This document shows positions 44,006 through 52,180 of a stretch of 64,000 bases of DNA, in pieces. Each line of letters starts with the position of its first letter. Position 1 is the first letter of the stretch. This DNA comes from Rhodospirillum centenum SW (GTDB lineage: Bacteria > Pseudomonadota > Alphaproteobacteria > Azospirillales > Azospirillaceae). The stretch spans positions 3,961,501 to 4,025,500 of the forward strand of contig NC_011420.2 of the NCBI RefSeq assembly GCF_000016185.1, written 5' to 3'. The notes under the pieces were generated by a model. It was not told the origin of the DNA. It ran no database searches and was given only the letters and a program-made list of their open reading frames with translations. Position numbers and translations under genes: made by a program.

Positions 44006-44604
44006 CCGAACTGACCTGGGTCCTGCATCTCGCGCTCGTCGTCGGCGCCTTCGTGATCGGCGCCAAGGCGATCGACGCCTGGATGTCCGCCTCGCGCACG
44101 GCGCGCGAGGCGACGGCCAAGGTGGCCAAGCGCAAGGCGGCGCTCGATGCCGTGAAGGCGCGCATCGAAGCCATCGCCGTCAATGTCGAGGACGTGATGC
44201 CGCAGCTCGGCGAAGCCGAGGCGGACCGCCAGCAGATGAACGAGGAAGCGGGCGCGTTGCGCACGAAGATCGAGGCCCTCACGAAGCGGCGCAAGGACCA
44301 TCTGATCGTCTTCGACCGCCGCACCCTGCTGGAGGACGCCCTCTATGAGGTGACGGTGACCAATCCCGAGTTCCTGGAAGCCTCGACCGGGCGCAACGCC
44401 AGCGACCCGCTGGTCAAGAGCTGGATGGAGGGGCGGGTCTACCTTGTCGCCGCCCTGGATTCGGACGATGCCGCGCGCCGCTGCACGGCCCGCTTCCCGG
44501 TGTCGCTGGGCTACCGCGTCACCCAGAGCGTTCCCTTCCGCCTGCGCGGCGGCTCCGGACGCAGACCGGCGGAAGCCGGGAAGGCTTCCGCCGACAGCGT
44601 GTGA
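44002..44604 (+). CDS. Membrane-anchored coiled-coil protein, cassette gene 3
   Basis: 200 residues. An N-terminal membrane helix (about 5-22, TWVLHLALVVGAFVIGAKAI) and a long Lys/Ala/Glu-rich coiled coil (about 28-98) precede a C-terminal domain with LDSDDAARRCTARFPVSLGY. The last part aligns with the preceding protein. It converges on a chemoreceptor gene with a 22-base gap. A role in a membrane or signalling complex is possible but not shown. Confidence 0.75.
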   Translation: MTELTWVLHLALVVGAFVIGAKAIDAWMSASRTAREATAKVAKRKAALDAVKARIEAIAVNVEDVMPQLGEAEADRQQMNEEAGALRTKIEALTKRRKDHLIVFDRRTLLEDALYEVTVTNPEFLEASTGRNASDPLVKSWMEGRVYLVAALDSDDAARRCTARFPVSLGYRVTQSVPFRLRGGSGRRPAEAGKASADSV

Positions 44605-44626
44605 GGAACCGGACCGGGGGGCCGGC

Positions 44627-46645
44627 TCAGGCCGCGCGCACCTGGTCGATGAAGCTGTCCACGGACTGGCGCAGGCGTTCGGACTGCTTCGCCAGATCCT
44701 CCGCCGAGGCGGTGACCTGGCTGGAGGCCGCGCCCGCTTCGCCGGCCGCACCGTTCACGGCGTCCAGGCTGCGCGAGACGGCTTCGGTGCCGCTGGCCGC
44801 TTCGTTGGCGTTGCGGCTGATCTCCTGCGTCGCCGCGGTCTGCTGCTCCACGGCGGAGGCGACGGCGGTGGCGATCTCCTTCATCTCCTCCACCCGGCTG
44901 GCGATCTGGGCGATGCTCTCCACCGTACCGTCGGTGCGCTCCTGCACGGCGCGGATGCGCTCGGCGATCTGTTCGGTCGCCCGCGCCGTCTGGGTCGCCA
45001 GCGCCTTGACCTCCGAGGCCACGACGGCGAAGCCCTTGCCGGCCTCGCCGGCGCGGGCGGCCTCGATCGTGGCGTTCAGCGCCAGCAGGTTCGTCTGCCC
45101 GGCGATGGCGTTGATCAGGCCGATCACGTCGGAGATGTTCCGGGCGTCCTCGGCCAGCTCCTTGACCCGGTCCTCGCTCTGTGCGGCGTCGCGGGTGGCG
45201 GCGAGCGCCAGCTCGGCCTGACGCTGCACCTGCCGGGCGATCTCGCTGATCGAGCTGGTCAGTTCCTCGGTGGCGGCAGCCACGGTCTGGACGTTGGCGC
45301 TGGCCTGCTGCGCGGCGGCGGCGGCGGTGCCGGCCTCGGCCGAGGAGCGCACGGCCGTGCCGGACATGGACTGCGCCGAGGCGTTCAGCTCGGTCGAGGC
45401 GGCGGAGACGGCATCCACCACCGACTTCACCGACTGTTCCAGACTGTCGGCCATCTGCTTCAGGGCCGCCCGGCGCTCCCGCTCGGCGCGGCGCTCCTGC
45501 TCGATCTGGGCGGCGCGCAGCCGCTCGGTCTCGATCATCGCCTCCTTGAAGACCTGGACGGCGCGGGCCATCTCGCCCACTTCGTCGCGGCCGGTGCGGT
45601 TCGGCACTTCGGCCTTCGTGTCGCCGCCGGCGAGCACGCCCATGACCCGGGTGATGCCCTGGATCGGCCGCACGATGCTGCGGGAAATCAGGAGCGCCGC
45701 GGCGATGCCGGTCAGCAGGGCGATGATGCCCGCGGTCCACAGCAGCATGGTGCTGGAGGCCGCCGTCGCCTTGCTGGAGGCGAGCGTCCGCTCCAGGTAG
45801 TCGGCATAGTTCCGGCTCAGGCGCTCGGAGGTGGCGACGAAATTGCGGCCCGATTCGGCCATGCTGGTGGTGACCAGCTCGTCGATCTGGCGTGCGGTGG
45901 CCGCCAGGGCATCGAATCCGGTGACCATGGCGCCGGCCTGGTCCACCGCCGTCCGCGCCAGGGCCGACTGCTCGGGGCTGAGAGTCTGCTGCGACAGGGC
46001 GGCCGCGCTCCGGCCGACCGTCTTCAGCCGGTCCCGTGCCGTAGCCAGCGCCTTGTCGTCCAGCGCATCCGTCAGGAACGCCGCAATGGCGAAGCGGGCG
46101 GACAGCAGGTCTTCATGCAACTGGCCGGCGGCCAGGGCCAACGGCATGTTGCCGGCGGCCAGGGCGCCCGCCCGCAGATCGTCCAGGGTGCGGCCGGCCT
46201 GGGTGCCGTTGCCGTAGACGTCCTGTTCGGTCAGCCTGGTTTCCGTCGGTTGCAGGTCCTGGAGGCGGGAGAAGCCGGCCATGTAGCTGTCGGCGAGGCT
46301 GGACAGTTCCTCCATCATGGCGTGGCGCTCGGGGTCGCGGATCTCGGCCCGGAGGCGGCCCGCGGCGGCTTGCAGGTTCTGGTTCAGACTGGCGAGGCTC
46401 TCGGCCGCCGCGGTGTTGCCCTGGAACGTGAAGGACAGCACCTCGCGGCGCATCGCCAGGAAATCGCGTTCCATGCCCTTCGTCGTCAGCGCCTGGGCGC
46501 TGACCCGGGCGAAGTTCTGCGACGCGGTGTTGACCTGTCCTAGACCTGTCAATGCCACGGCGGTGATCACGATCAGAAGGCCCAGAACCGTGGCGAATCC
46601 GACGGTTATGCGTGAGCCGATACGGAGTCTTGCCAGTGCCTGCAT
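44627..46645 (-). CDS. Transmembrane methyl-accepting chemotaxis protein
   Basis: 672 residues from ATG 46645 (AGGGGG upstream); a longer open frame is not supported. Membrane helix 1 is at about 9-33 and helix 2 at about 318-340. Between them is a roughly 280-residue helical periplasmic sensor. A HAMP domain (about 340-395) and an MCP signalling hairpin with [20 protein letters not shown] follow. It ends in [10 protein letters not shown] with no pentapeptide tether. The ligand is unknown. The divergent neighbour is exbB. Confidence 0.92.
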   Translation of the reverse strand: MQALARLRIGSRITVGFATVLGLLIVITAVALTGLGQVNTASQNFARVSAQALTTKGMERDFLAMRREVLSFTFQGNTAAAESLASLNQNLQAAAGRLRAEIRDPERHAMMEELSSLADSYMAGFSRLQDLQPTETRLTEQDVYGNGTQAGRTLDDLRAGALAAGNMPLALAAGQLHEDLLSARFAIAAFLTDALDDKALATARDRLKTVGRSAAALSQQTLSPEQSALARTAVDQAGAMVTGFDALAATARQIDELVTTSMAESGRNFVATSERLSRNYADYLERTLASSKATAASSTMLLWTAGIIALLTGIAAALLISRSIVRPIQGITRVMGVLAGGDTKAEVPNRTGRDEVGEMARAVQVFKEAMIETERLRAAQIEQERRAERERRAALKQMADSLEQSVKSVVDAVSAASTELNASAQSMSGTAVRSSAEAGTAAAAAQQASANVQTVAAATEELTSSISEIARQVQRQAELALAATRDAAQSEDRVKELAEDARNISDVIGLINAIAGQTNLLALNATIEAARAGEAGKGFAVVASEVKALATQTARATEQIAERIRAVQERTDGTVESIAQIASRVEEMKEIATAVASAVEQQTAATQEISRNANEAASGTEAVSRSLDAVNGAAGEAGAASSQVTASAEDLAKQSERLRQSVDSFIDQVRAA

Positions 46646-46785
46646 CGTTGTCCCCCTCGTTGCTCCGCCCGGCGTCGGGACTACGGTCGTCACCCCCGGC
46701 ACCGTCGGATGTCGCAAAAATATACCTTTACGAGACTTCGGCAAGTCGAAGGGGCTGCGTAACTTAAAGGGGGGTAAATTTTATC

Positions 46786-46807
46786 TTCAAAAAGCGGCCT
46801 TTTTGAA
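46786..46807. other. Perfect hairpin TTCAAAAAG-CGGC-CTTTTTGAA
   Basis: A 9-bp stem with a 4-base loop, between divergent genes. It is not positioned to end either gene, so it may be an operator or the end of an unannotated RNA. Confidence 0.45.
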
Positions 46808-46843
46808 CCCAATGTTAACAGCGCCGTTGAGTTTTTTACTTGG

Positions 46844-46860
46844 CATTAACATTGTTAATG
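46844..46860. promoter_or_regulatory. Inverted repeat CATTAAC-ATT-GTTAATG
   Basis: A perfect 7-base inverted repeat with 3-base spacing. The TTAA pairs are five bases apart, so it is not a standard CtrA site. Confidence 0.4.
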
Positions 46861-46996
46861 TTCGTTCCTGGAACCATTTCATATTCATCGACTTTGTGTG
46901 CTGGCCGGGACCTGCACGGTCGGGGCAGGCCCCTTCCATTGCGTTGATGCAAATCTGCCCTGCCGCGGCAAGGTTCCTCTCGACGGGCGGACAAAG

Positions 46997-47017
46997 TTGA
47001 TTATCATTCGCACTCAA
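46997..47017 (+). promoter_or_regulatory. Fur-box-like element before exbB
   Basis: Begins TTGATTATCATTCGCA and shares ATCATTCGCA with the reverse strand of the element before sigma factor 2. It lies about 65 bases upstream of the exbB start. Iron control of exbB-exbD-tonB is widespread in bacteria. Confidence 0.55.
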
Positions 47018-47081
47018 ATCCGGGGTCCGCGCCGGCGCCTGTGCGACGCGGCCGGAGCGCCTTTCCTGAAAGGTCGGTTCG

Positions 47082-47918
47082 ATGCGCCTGCTGCCTTCCG
47101 CCGTTCACCGCTTCATCGGCGGCACCCTCGTCACCCTTTTCGCGGCCGGGGCCGCCCTTGCACAGGACGTCCCGGCGGACGGCGGGGGCGTGGCCGGGCA
47201 GGCCCTTGACATGACGATGGCCGCGCACCTGACGCCCTGGGGCATGTTCATGCAGGCCGACTGGGTGGTGAAGACGGTGATGATCGGGCTCCTGCTCGCC
47301 TCCGTTGCCACCTGGACCGTGCTGATCGCCAAGAGCGTGGAACTGCGCCGGGCCCGGGCCGTGCAGCGGGCCGGCTTCGCCAGTGTCGATTCGGCGCAGA
47401 GCCTGGCGCAGGCGATCCAGGCGGGCAGCCGGGAGGACGGCGTGCTGGCCGAGATGACGGCGGCGGCCTCTCTGGAGCTTCGCCTCTCCGCCGACGCCTT
47501 GCAGGACGTGGACGGCGTCAAGGAGCGTGTCGCCCTGCGGCTGCAACGGATCGAGGCGACTGCCGGCCGCCGCATCGCCGTGGGCACCGGGCTGCTGGCA
47601 ACGATCGGTGCCACCTCGCCCTTCATCGGGCTGTTCGGCACCGTCTGGGGCATCATGAACGCCTTCATCGGCATCGCCGATTCAAAGGCGACCAATCTGG
47701 CCGTCGTCGCCCCCGGCATCGCCGAGGCGCTGCTGGCGACGGCCTTCGGTCTGATCGCCGCCATCCCGGCGGTGGTGATCTACAACCACTTCACCCGTCA
47801 GATCGCCGCCTACCGCGGGCTGGTCGCGGATACCGGCGCCGCGGTGATGCGCATCGTTTCCCGCGATCTGAGCCGCGGCATGGTCGGGCGCGCCGATCTG
47901 CGCCTCGTGGCGGAGTGA
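47082..47918 (+). CDS. exbB: TonB-system energiser ExbB
   Basis: 278 residues. This is the long ExbB form, with a signal-peptide-like N-terminus (ending ALAQ) before the MotA/TolQ/ExbB core. Three core membrane helices are visible: near 65-85 (VVKTVMIGLLLASVATWTVL), near 180 (TSPFIGLFGTVWGIMNAF) and near 220 (ALLATAFGLIAAIPAVVIYN). It forms the proton channel with ExbD and powers TonB. It is the first gene of a compact three-gene operon. Confidence 0.93.
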   Translation: MRLLPSAVHRFIGGTLVTLFAAGAALAQDVPADGGGVAGQALDMTMAAHLTPWGMFMQADWVVKTVMIGLLLASVATWTVLIAKSVELRRARAVQRAGFASVDSAQSLAQAIQAGSREDGVLAEMTAAASLELRLSADALQDVDGVKERVALRLQRIEATAGRRIAVGTGLLATIGATSPFIGLFGTVWGIMNAFIGIADSKATNLAVVAPGIAEALLATAFGLIAAIPAVVIYNHFTRQIAAYRGLVADTGAAVMRIVSRDLSRGMVGRADLRLVAE

Positions 47919-47924
47919 TCCGCC

Positions 47925-48347
47925 ATGGCGGTGAAGATGGAGCATGGCGACGACGATCTGCGGGAAAGCCACGAGATCAACGTCACGCCGTTCATCGACG
48001 TCATGCTGGTGCTTCTCATCATCTTCATGGTGGTGGCGCCGCTTGCCACGGTGGACATCAAGGTGGACCTGCCGGCGGCGTCGGCCGAGCAGCAGTCGCG
48101 GCCGGACAAGCCGATCTTCCTGACGGTGGGCGCCGATCACAGCCTTGCCGTCGGCGAGGACGTGGTGCCCCGCGAGGGGCTGGCGTCCGCCCTGGACCTC
48201 GCCTCCGGCGGGGACAAGGAACAGCGGATCTTCCTGCGGGCCGACAAGACGGTGGACTACGACACGATCATGCAGACCATGAACGCGCTGCGTGAAGCCG
48301 GCTATCTGAAGGTGGCCCTGGTCGGGCTGGAGAGTTCGCCCCGATGA
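47925..48347 (+). CDS. exbD: TonB-system energiser ExbD
   Basis: 140 residues. The N-terminal membrane helix carries the conserved proton-relay Asp in INVTPFIDVMLVLLIIFMVV, and a periplasmic domain follows. It starts six bases after exbB and its stop overlaps the tonB start by four bases. Confidence 0.94.
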   Translation: MAVKMEHGDDDLRESHEINVTPFIDVMLVLLIIFMVVAPLATVDIKVDLPAASAEQQSRPDKPIFLTVGADHSLAVGEDVVPREGLASALDLASGGDKEQRIFLRADKTVDYDTIMQTMNALREAGYLKVALVGLESSPR

Positions 48348-49150
48348 CGCTTGAAATGGTGGCGCCGGCGCCGGACACGGGTCCGCGCTGGGGCCGGGCC
48401 TTTGCCCTGGCGCTCGGCGCGCACCTGCTGCCGGGCGCGGTTCTTGTCGGCTGGCTGGGTCCCGTCGCCGCTCCGCCTGCGCCGCCGCCGGCCGGCATCA
48501 TGCTGGAACTGGCCCCCCTGCCCAGCGCGCCGGCGGTCACCCCGTCCGACGCTGCCCCGGCCCCGCCGGCGGTCGAGGCACCGCCCCCTCCGCCCGAGCC
48601 CGTGGAGGAACCGACCCCCGAGCCGGACCCCGTTCCGGTGCCCAAGCCGCGTGAACGGCCCGTCGTGAAGCCGCTGCCCGTCCGCCCCAAGGCGGAGGTG
48701 GCGCTGCCCCGGGCCGAGGCCGCGCCATCCCGGCCGCGGGAGCAGGCCGAAGCGCGGACTCCTGCCTCCGCGAGCAGTGCTCCGCCGGCCGCCGCCCAGG
48801 TCTCCGACCGCACGGCCGCTCCGGCCGTCGGTGCCTCTTCCGCGCAGACCTCCAGCAGCGTGCAGACCTGGCAGAGCCGGCTGTTCGCCCATCTGGAGCG
48901 GCACAAGCGCTATCCCAGCCGGGCCCGCCGGCTGCGCCAGGAGGGCGTGCCGATGGTGCGCTTCGCCATGGACCGCGAGGGCCGGCTGCTGTCCGTCCGG
49001 CTGGAGCATCCCTGCGGGGTGGACAGCCTGGACGAGGAGGCGCTGGCGCTGGTGGACCGGGCCCAGCCCTTCCCGCCGCCGCCGCCGGAGATCCAGGGCG
49101 AGCGGGTTGAGCTGGTGGTGCCCGTCGATTTCTCCATCCGCACCCGCTGA
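48344..49150 (+). CDS. tonB: TonB energy-transducing protein
   Basis: 268 residues: one N-terminal membrane helix (about 18-42), a long Pro/Glu/Ala-rich periplasmic spacer (about 45-165), and a TonB C-terminal domain (YPSRARRLRQEGVPMVRFAM ... VELVVPVDF). It carries proton-motive energy to outer-membrane receptors such as the two encoded in this window. Confidence 0.92.
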   Translation: MTLEMVAPAPDTGPRWGRAFALALGAHLLPGAVLVGWLGPVAAPPAPPPAGIMLELAPLPSAPAVTPSDAAPAPPAVEAPPPPPEPVEEPTPEPDPVPVPKPRERPVVKPLPVRPKAEVALPRAEAAPSRPREQAEARTPASASSAPPAAAQVSDRTAAPAVGASSAQTSSSVQTWQSRLFAHLERHKRYPSRARRLRQEGVPMVRFAMDREGRLLSVRLEHPCGVDSLDEEALALVDRAQPFPPPPPEIQGERVELVVPVDFSIRTR

Positions 49151-49175
49151 CAGCCTTCCGTTCACCGGACGGTCA

Positions 49176-49212
49176 CCGCCCTTCCGGGGTCCCTGCGGGA
49201 CAGGAAGGGCGG
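49176..49212. terminator. Two-part hairpin between tonB and the DUF4857 gene
   Basis: CCGCCCTTCC (49176-49185) pairs perfectly with GGAAGGGCGG (49203-49212), and inside it GTCCC-TGC-GGGAC pairs again. It lies between convergent genes and probably acts in both directions, though a T-run is missing. Confidence 0.6.
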
Positions 49213-49241
49213 CGGCCGGGCTGGTCGGATATCCCCTGGGA

Positions 49242-50513
49242 TCAGGCGTCGGCGGCCCGCTGCCGGGACAGTGGTCCCAGCAGCAGCAACGCCAGAAGAC
49301 CCGCCACCCCGGTCAGCAGGGTCGTGACCAGCTCCAGCGGATGCAGCGGTGCCCGGCTGCGCCGGCGCCAGAGCCAGAGCAGGGCGCAGCACAGCAGCCC
49401 GCCGGCCGCCGCCAGCCCGAGATGCTCCGCCGGAACGAGGTGCAGGTGGAGCAGATCGTCCGTCTCCGAGGTCTGCGAGACCGTCAGCGGAAACAGGGCG
49501 GACCCGACCATGCTCCGCCGTTCCAGCGAAGCCAGATACTCCGCGGGCAGGGGCAGGTCGAAGCTGTGGACCGGCCGGTACTCCCTGTCCGTCGCCGTCA
49601 GGTGGTAGGGGGTGTCGGTGCTGCCGCTCAGGTCGGTGCTCAGCACCGTGCGGTTCAGCGGATCGGTACGCAGCGAGACGGACACCGTGTCGGCGTCGAA
49701 ACCGGCGGCGGGCAGCGGCACCAGCCGGTCGTCATAGGTCACCAGATGGACGGCATCGTCGCTGACGACGGCACCGATGAACTCGCGGCGCTGGTGTTCT
49801 GACACCGTCGCCGCCCGTACACGGCCCGGAACGGTCAGCCCCGTCGCCCGGCACTCGGGCTCCCCCTTCACCAGCTTGAGCTGGAACAGCCGGTTGGCGG
49901 AATCGACCAGCAGATAGCCTTCGTCGAACTCCTTGCGGGTGGAGGGGTTGCCGCCGATGGCGACCAGCGGCCAGACGACCCCGGCCCGCGTCATGGCGGC
50001 GGTGAAGCGGTCGGACAGGTCCCGGTCCACGCGGCCGTCGGCCACGCGCAGGAATTCCAGCCCGGCCGGCATCACCCGGAACATGTGGTCCGGCAGCGAC
50101 AGCCGGGCACCCCAGGGGGCGGATTCGATCAGGGTGTGCAGGTTCAGCCCGCCGGAATTCCAGTCGCGCGGCGCCAGCCGCAGCATCTGCAACTGCCGCC
50201 GCGCCTCCGCCACGGTGACCGGTACGCCGGCCACCGTTTCGGGGAACTCGCCGTGCTTCTCCAGATCGGCGAAGTAGAGGAAGGGCAGACCGCGGCGGAA
50301 CGCTTCCTCCGTCACGGGATTGCCCTGTTCGTCCTGGAAACGGGTGTCGTCACGGCCATCCACCCGGACCAGGAAGCTGCCGGCATCGGCGCTGTAGTAG
50401 CCCGAGCTCCGCACCGGCTCGGGCAGCGCCGCCCGGTCATACAGGTCGGGCAGGAACCAGCACAGGGCCAGAACGGCCACGAACAGCGTGGCGAGACGGG
50501 AGACGGGCGGCAT
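49242..50513 (-). CDS. DUF4857-type membrane protein of ABC operon
   Basis: 423 residues from ATG 50513, which overlaps the permease stop by one base; a longer frame is only a shadow. There is an N-terminal helix (ATLFVAVLALCWFLPDLY), a roughly 330-residue extracytoplasmic part that looks beta-rich, and two C-terminal helices (LGLAAAGGLLCCALLWLW; LLTGVAGLLALLLLG). This layout fits DUF4857 proteins, which accompany ABC-2-type transporters. It is the last gene of the receptor-ABC operon. Confidence 0.75.
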   Translation of the reverse strand: MPPVSRLATLFVAVLALCWFLPDLYDRAALPEPVRSSGYYSADAGSFLVRVDGRDDTRFQDEQGNPVTEEAFRRGLPFLYFADLEKHGEFPETVAGVPVTVAEARRQLQMLRLAPRDWNSGGLNLHTLIESAPWGARLSLPDHMFRVMPAGLEFLRVADGRVDRDLSDRFTAAMTRAGVVWPLVAIGGNPSTRKEFDEGYLLVDSANRLFQLKLVKGEPECRATGLTVPGRVRAATVSEHQRREFIGAVVSDDAVHLVTYDDRLVPLPAAGFDADTVSVSLRTDPLNRTVLSTDLSGSTDTPYHLTATDREYRPVHSFDLPLPAEYLASLERRSMVGSALFPLTVSQTSETDDLLHLHLVPAEHLGLAAAGGLLCCALLWLWRRRSRAPLHPLELVTTLLTGVAGLLALLLLGPLSRQRAADA

Positions 50514-51184
50514 CACGAACTCTCCTTGGTGCGCTGGGCCGCCGCTTCCAGCGGCAGCAGCCAGGGCAGGCAGGCCAGGGCGTACCAGCCCAGGCTGCCG
50601 GACATGCCGGCGAAGATGGTGGTGCGGGTCAGCAGGGTGACGAAGGCCAGCCCGGCCAGCGCGATGACAAGACGGCGGTGCAGCGCCGGATCGGCCAGCG
50701 TGGCCGCGGTGGCGAGATAGGCCACCATGCCGGCGAGGCACCAGGGCAGGGCGGTCTCCACCATCGGCCCCCAGAGCTGCGGCGGCAGGTTCAGCGACCC
50801 GGCCACGGCGGCCAGACCGCCCAGCGCCAGGACCGAGCAGAGCAGCACCAGCCCGAGCCCGACCGCGACCGGGACATAGAGCCCCAGCCACGGCGACACC
50901 GGCAGGTGGAACATCAGGCGCAGCCGCCGGCCGGTGCATTCCGGCAGGAACTGCACGCAGGCGTACCAGATCCCCGCGAACGGCAGCACATAGGCCAGGC
51001 TGTCGAAGGTGATCTCCTGCTTGTAGGTCAGGGCGTTCCAGAGCTGGGCCGGACCGCGCATGCTGTTGAAGGCGCGCAGGGTCAGCCAGGTATCGACCAG
51101 GGCGGCCAGGACGACCAGCGGTGGCACCCAGAAGAGCCGGCGCAGCTTGATGGTTTCCTTGAGCAGGAGGGGCTTCAGCGGCAT
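50513..51184 (-). CDS. ABC-2-like transporter permease
   Basis: 223 residues with about six hydrophobic segments (for example WVPPLVVLAALVDTWLTL and VPVAVGLGLVLLCSVLALGG). It follows the ATPase gene by 10 bases and overlaps the DUF4857 gene. It is small, so the DUF4857 protein may supply part of the membrane domain. The substrate is unknown; export is more likely than import because no binding protein is encoded. Confidence 0.8.
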   Translation of the reverse strand: MPLKPLLLKETIKLRRLFWVPPLVVLAALVDTWLTLRAFNSMRGPAQLWNALTYKQEITFDSLAYVLPFAGIWYACVQFLPECTGRRLRLMFHLPVSPWLGLYVPVAVGLGLVLLCSVLALGGLAAVAGSLNLPPQLWGPMVETALPWCLAGMVAYLATAATLADPALHRRLVIALAGLAFVTLLTRTTIFAGMSGSLGWYALACLPWLLPLEAAAQRTKESS

Positions 51185-51194
51185 CGGTCTCTCC

Positions 51195-52082
51195 TCAGGC
51201 GCGGCCGGTCAGGCCGATGAAGGCGTCTTCGAAGCCCATCGGCACCTCTTCCAGGGCATCCACGGCGACGCCGTGGGCGGACAGGTGGGCGGCCATGGCG
51301 GCACGGTCGGCGTAGCCGAAGACGGAGACGGAGTGCAGGTTGCGCTCCACGTTGACGACCGGCCCCTCGCGCCGCAGGGCGTCGGTCGCGCCGCTGCGGG
51401 GCAGGCGGTACTGCCGGAACCGCTCCATGAAGTCCGCCCGCGTGCAGTCCACGAGCACACGGCCCGCCTGGAGCACGATCATGCGGTCGATCAGCTTCTC
51501 CAGTTCCTGCACCACATGGGAGGTCAGCAGCACGGTGGTGCCGCGCTCGCGCACATAGTCCCGCAGCAGGTCCAGGAACAGCCGGCGGTAGCCGACATCC
51601 AGGCCCATGGAATAGTCGTCCAGGATCATCAGCCGCGGGTTCTGCGCCATGATCAGGCCCAGCACGACCTGCGAGCGCTGGCCGCAGGACATCCGCGAGA
51701 CCCGCCGGCTGCGCGGCAGGTTCAACTGGTCCACCAGATCGTAGAAGGCGCTGCGGTCCCAGCGCGGGTAGAAGGGGGCGTGGAAGCGTTCGATCTCGTC
51801 GATCGACATGAAGTCGTACTGGATGAAGCCCTCGTGCAGCAGTCCGATGTCCTGCCGCACGGCCGGGGGCAGGGCATGGCTGGGATGGCCCAGCACCCGG
51901 CATTCGCCCGACTGGGGCCGCAGGAAGCCCATCAGGATGTTGATGGCGGTGCTCTTGCCGGCGCCGTTCTTGCCCAGAAGGCCGAAGATGCCGCCTTCCT
52001 CCACGCGGAAATCCAGCCCGTGCAGCACGGGGGTGTCCCCGTAGCTGTGCCGGAGCTGTCTGCATTCGATCATCGTGCTCAT
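51195..52082 (-). CDS. ABC transporter ATP-binding protein with altered Walker B
   Basis: 295 residues. Walker A GKNGAGKS (37-44), signature MSCGQRSQ (SCGQR at 132-136 in place of SGGQ), Walker B LMILDDYSMGLD with Asp156 where the catalytic Glu normally stands, and the switch His189. Asp for Glu often slows hydrolysis, but the subgroup linked to DUF4857 may carry it normally. It lies 98 bases after the TonB receptor gene. Confidence 0.88.
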   Translation of the reverse strand: MSTMIECRQLRHSYGDTPVLHGLDFRVEEGGIFGLLGKNGAGKSTAINILMGFLRPQSGECRVLGHPSHALPPAVRQDIGLLHEGFIQYDFMSIDEIERFHAPFYPRWDRSAFYDLVDQLNLPRSRRVSRMSCGQRSQVVLGLIMAQNPRLMILDDYSMGLDVGYRRLFLDLLRDYVRERGTTVLLTSHVVQELEKLIDRMIVLQAGRVLVDCTRADFMERFRQYRLPRSGATDALRREGPVVNVERNLHSVSVFGYADRAAMAAHLSAHGVAVDALEEVPMGFEDAFIGLTGRA

Positions 52083-52180
52083 GCGGCCATCGCGGTCGTG
52101 GGTCCTTGGAAATCACCGGCCCTGGGGCCGGTCCCGGAACGGGAACCGCCGCCGGCCCAGGGACCGGCGGCGGCAGCGGA

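Larger units (their letters stand above)
46646..47081. promoter_or_regulatory. A/T-rich divergent region between chemoreceptor and exbB
   Basis: 436 bases with no convincing gene. It contains a 9-bp A/T hairpin (46786-46807), the palindrome TGTTAACA (46813-46820), CATTAAC-ATT-GTTAATG (46844-46860) and a Fur-like element near 47000. The density of inverted repeats is high for this genome. Confidence 0.55.

Noticed and set aside
46844-46860. A CtrA site before exbB
   Set aside because: The TTAA pair is spaced by five bases, not seven, so it does not meet the consensus.
51195-52082. The ABC ATPase as the missing energy source of the adhesin exporter
   Set aside because: It is 18 kb away, sits in its own operon with a permease and a DUF4857 gene, and is not of the LapB/RtxB fused membrane-ATPase type.
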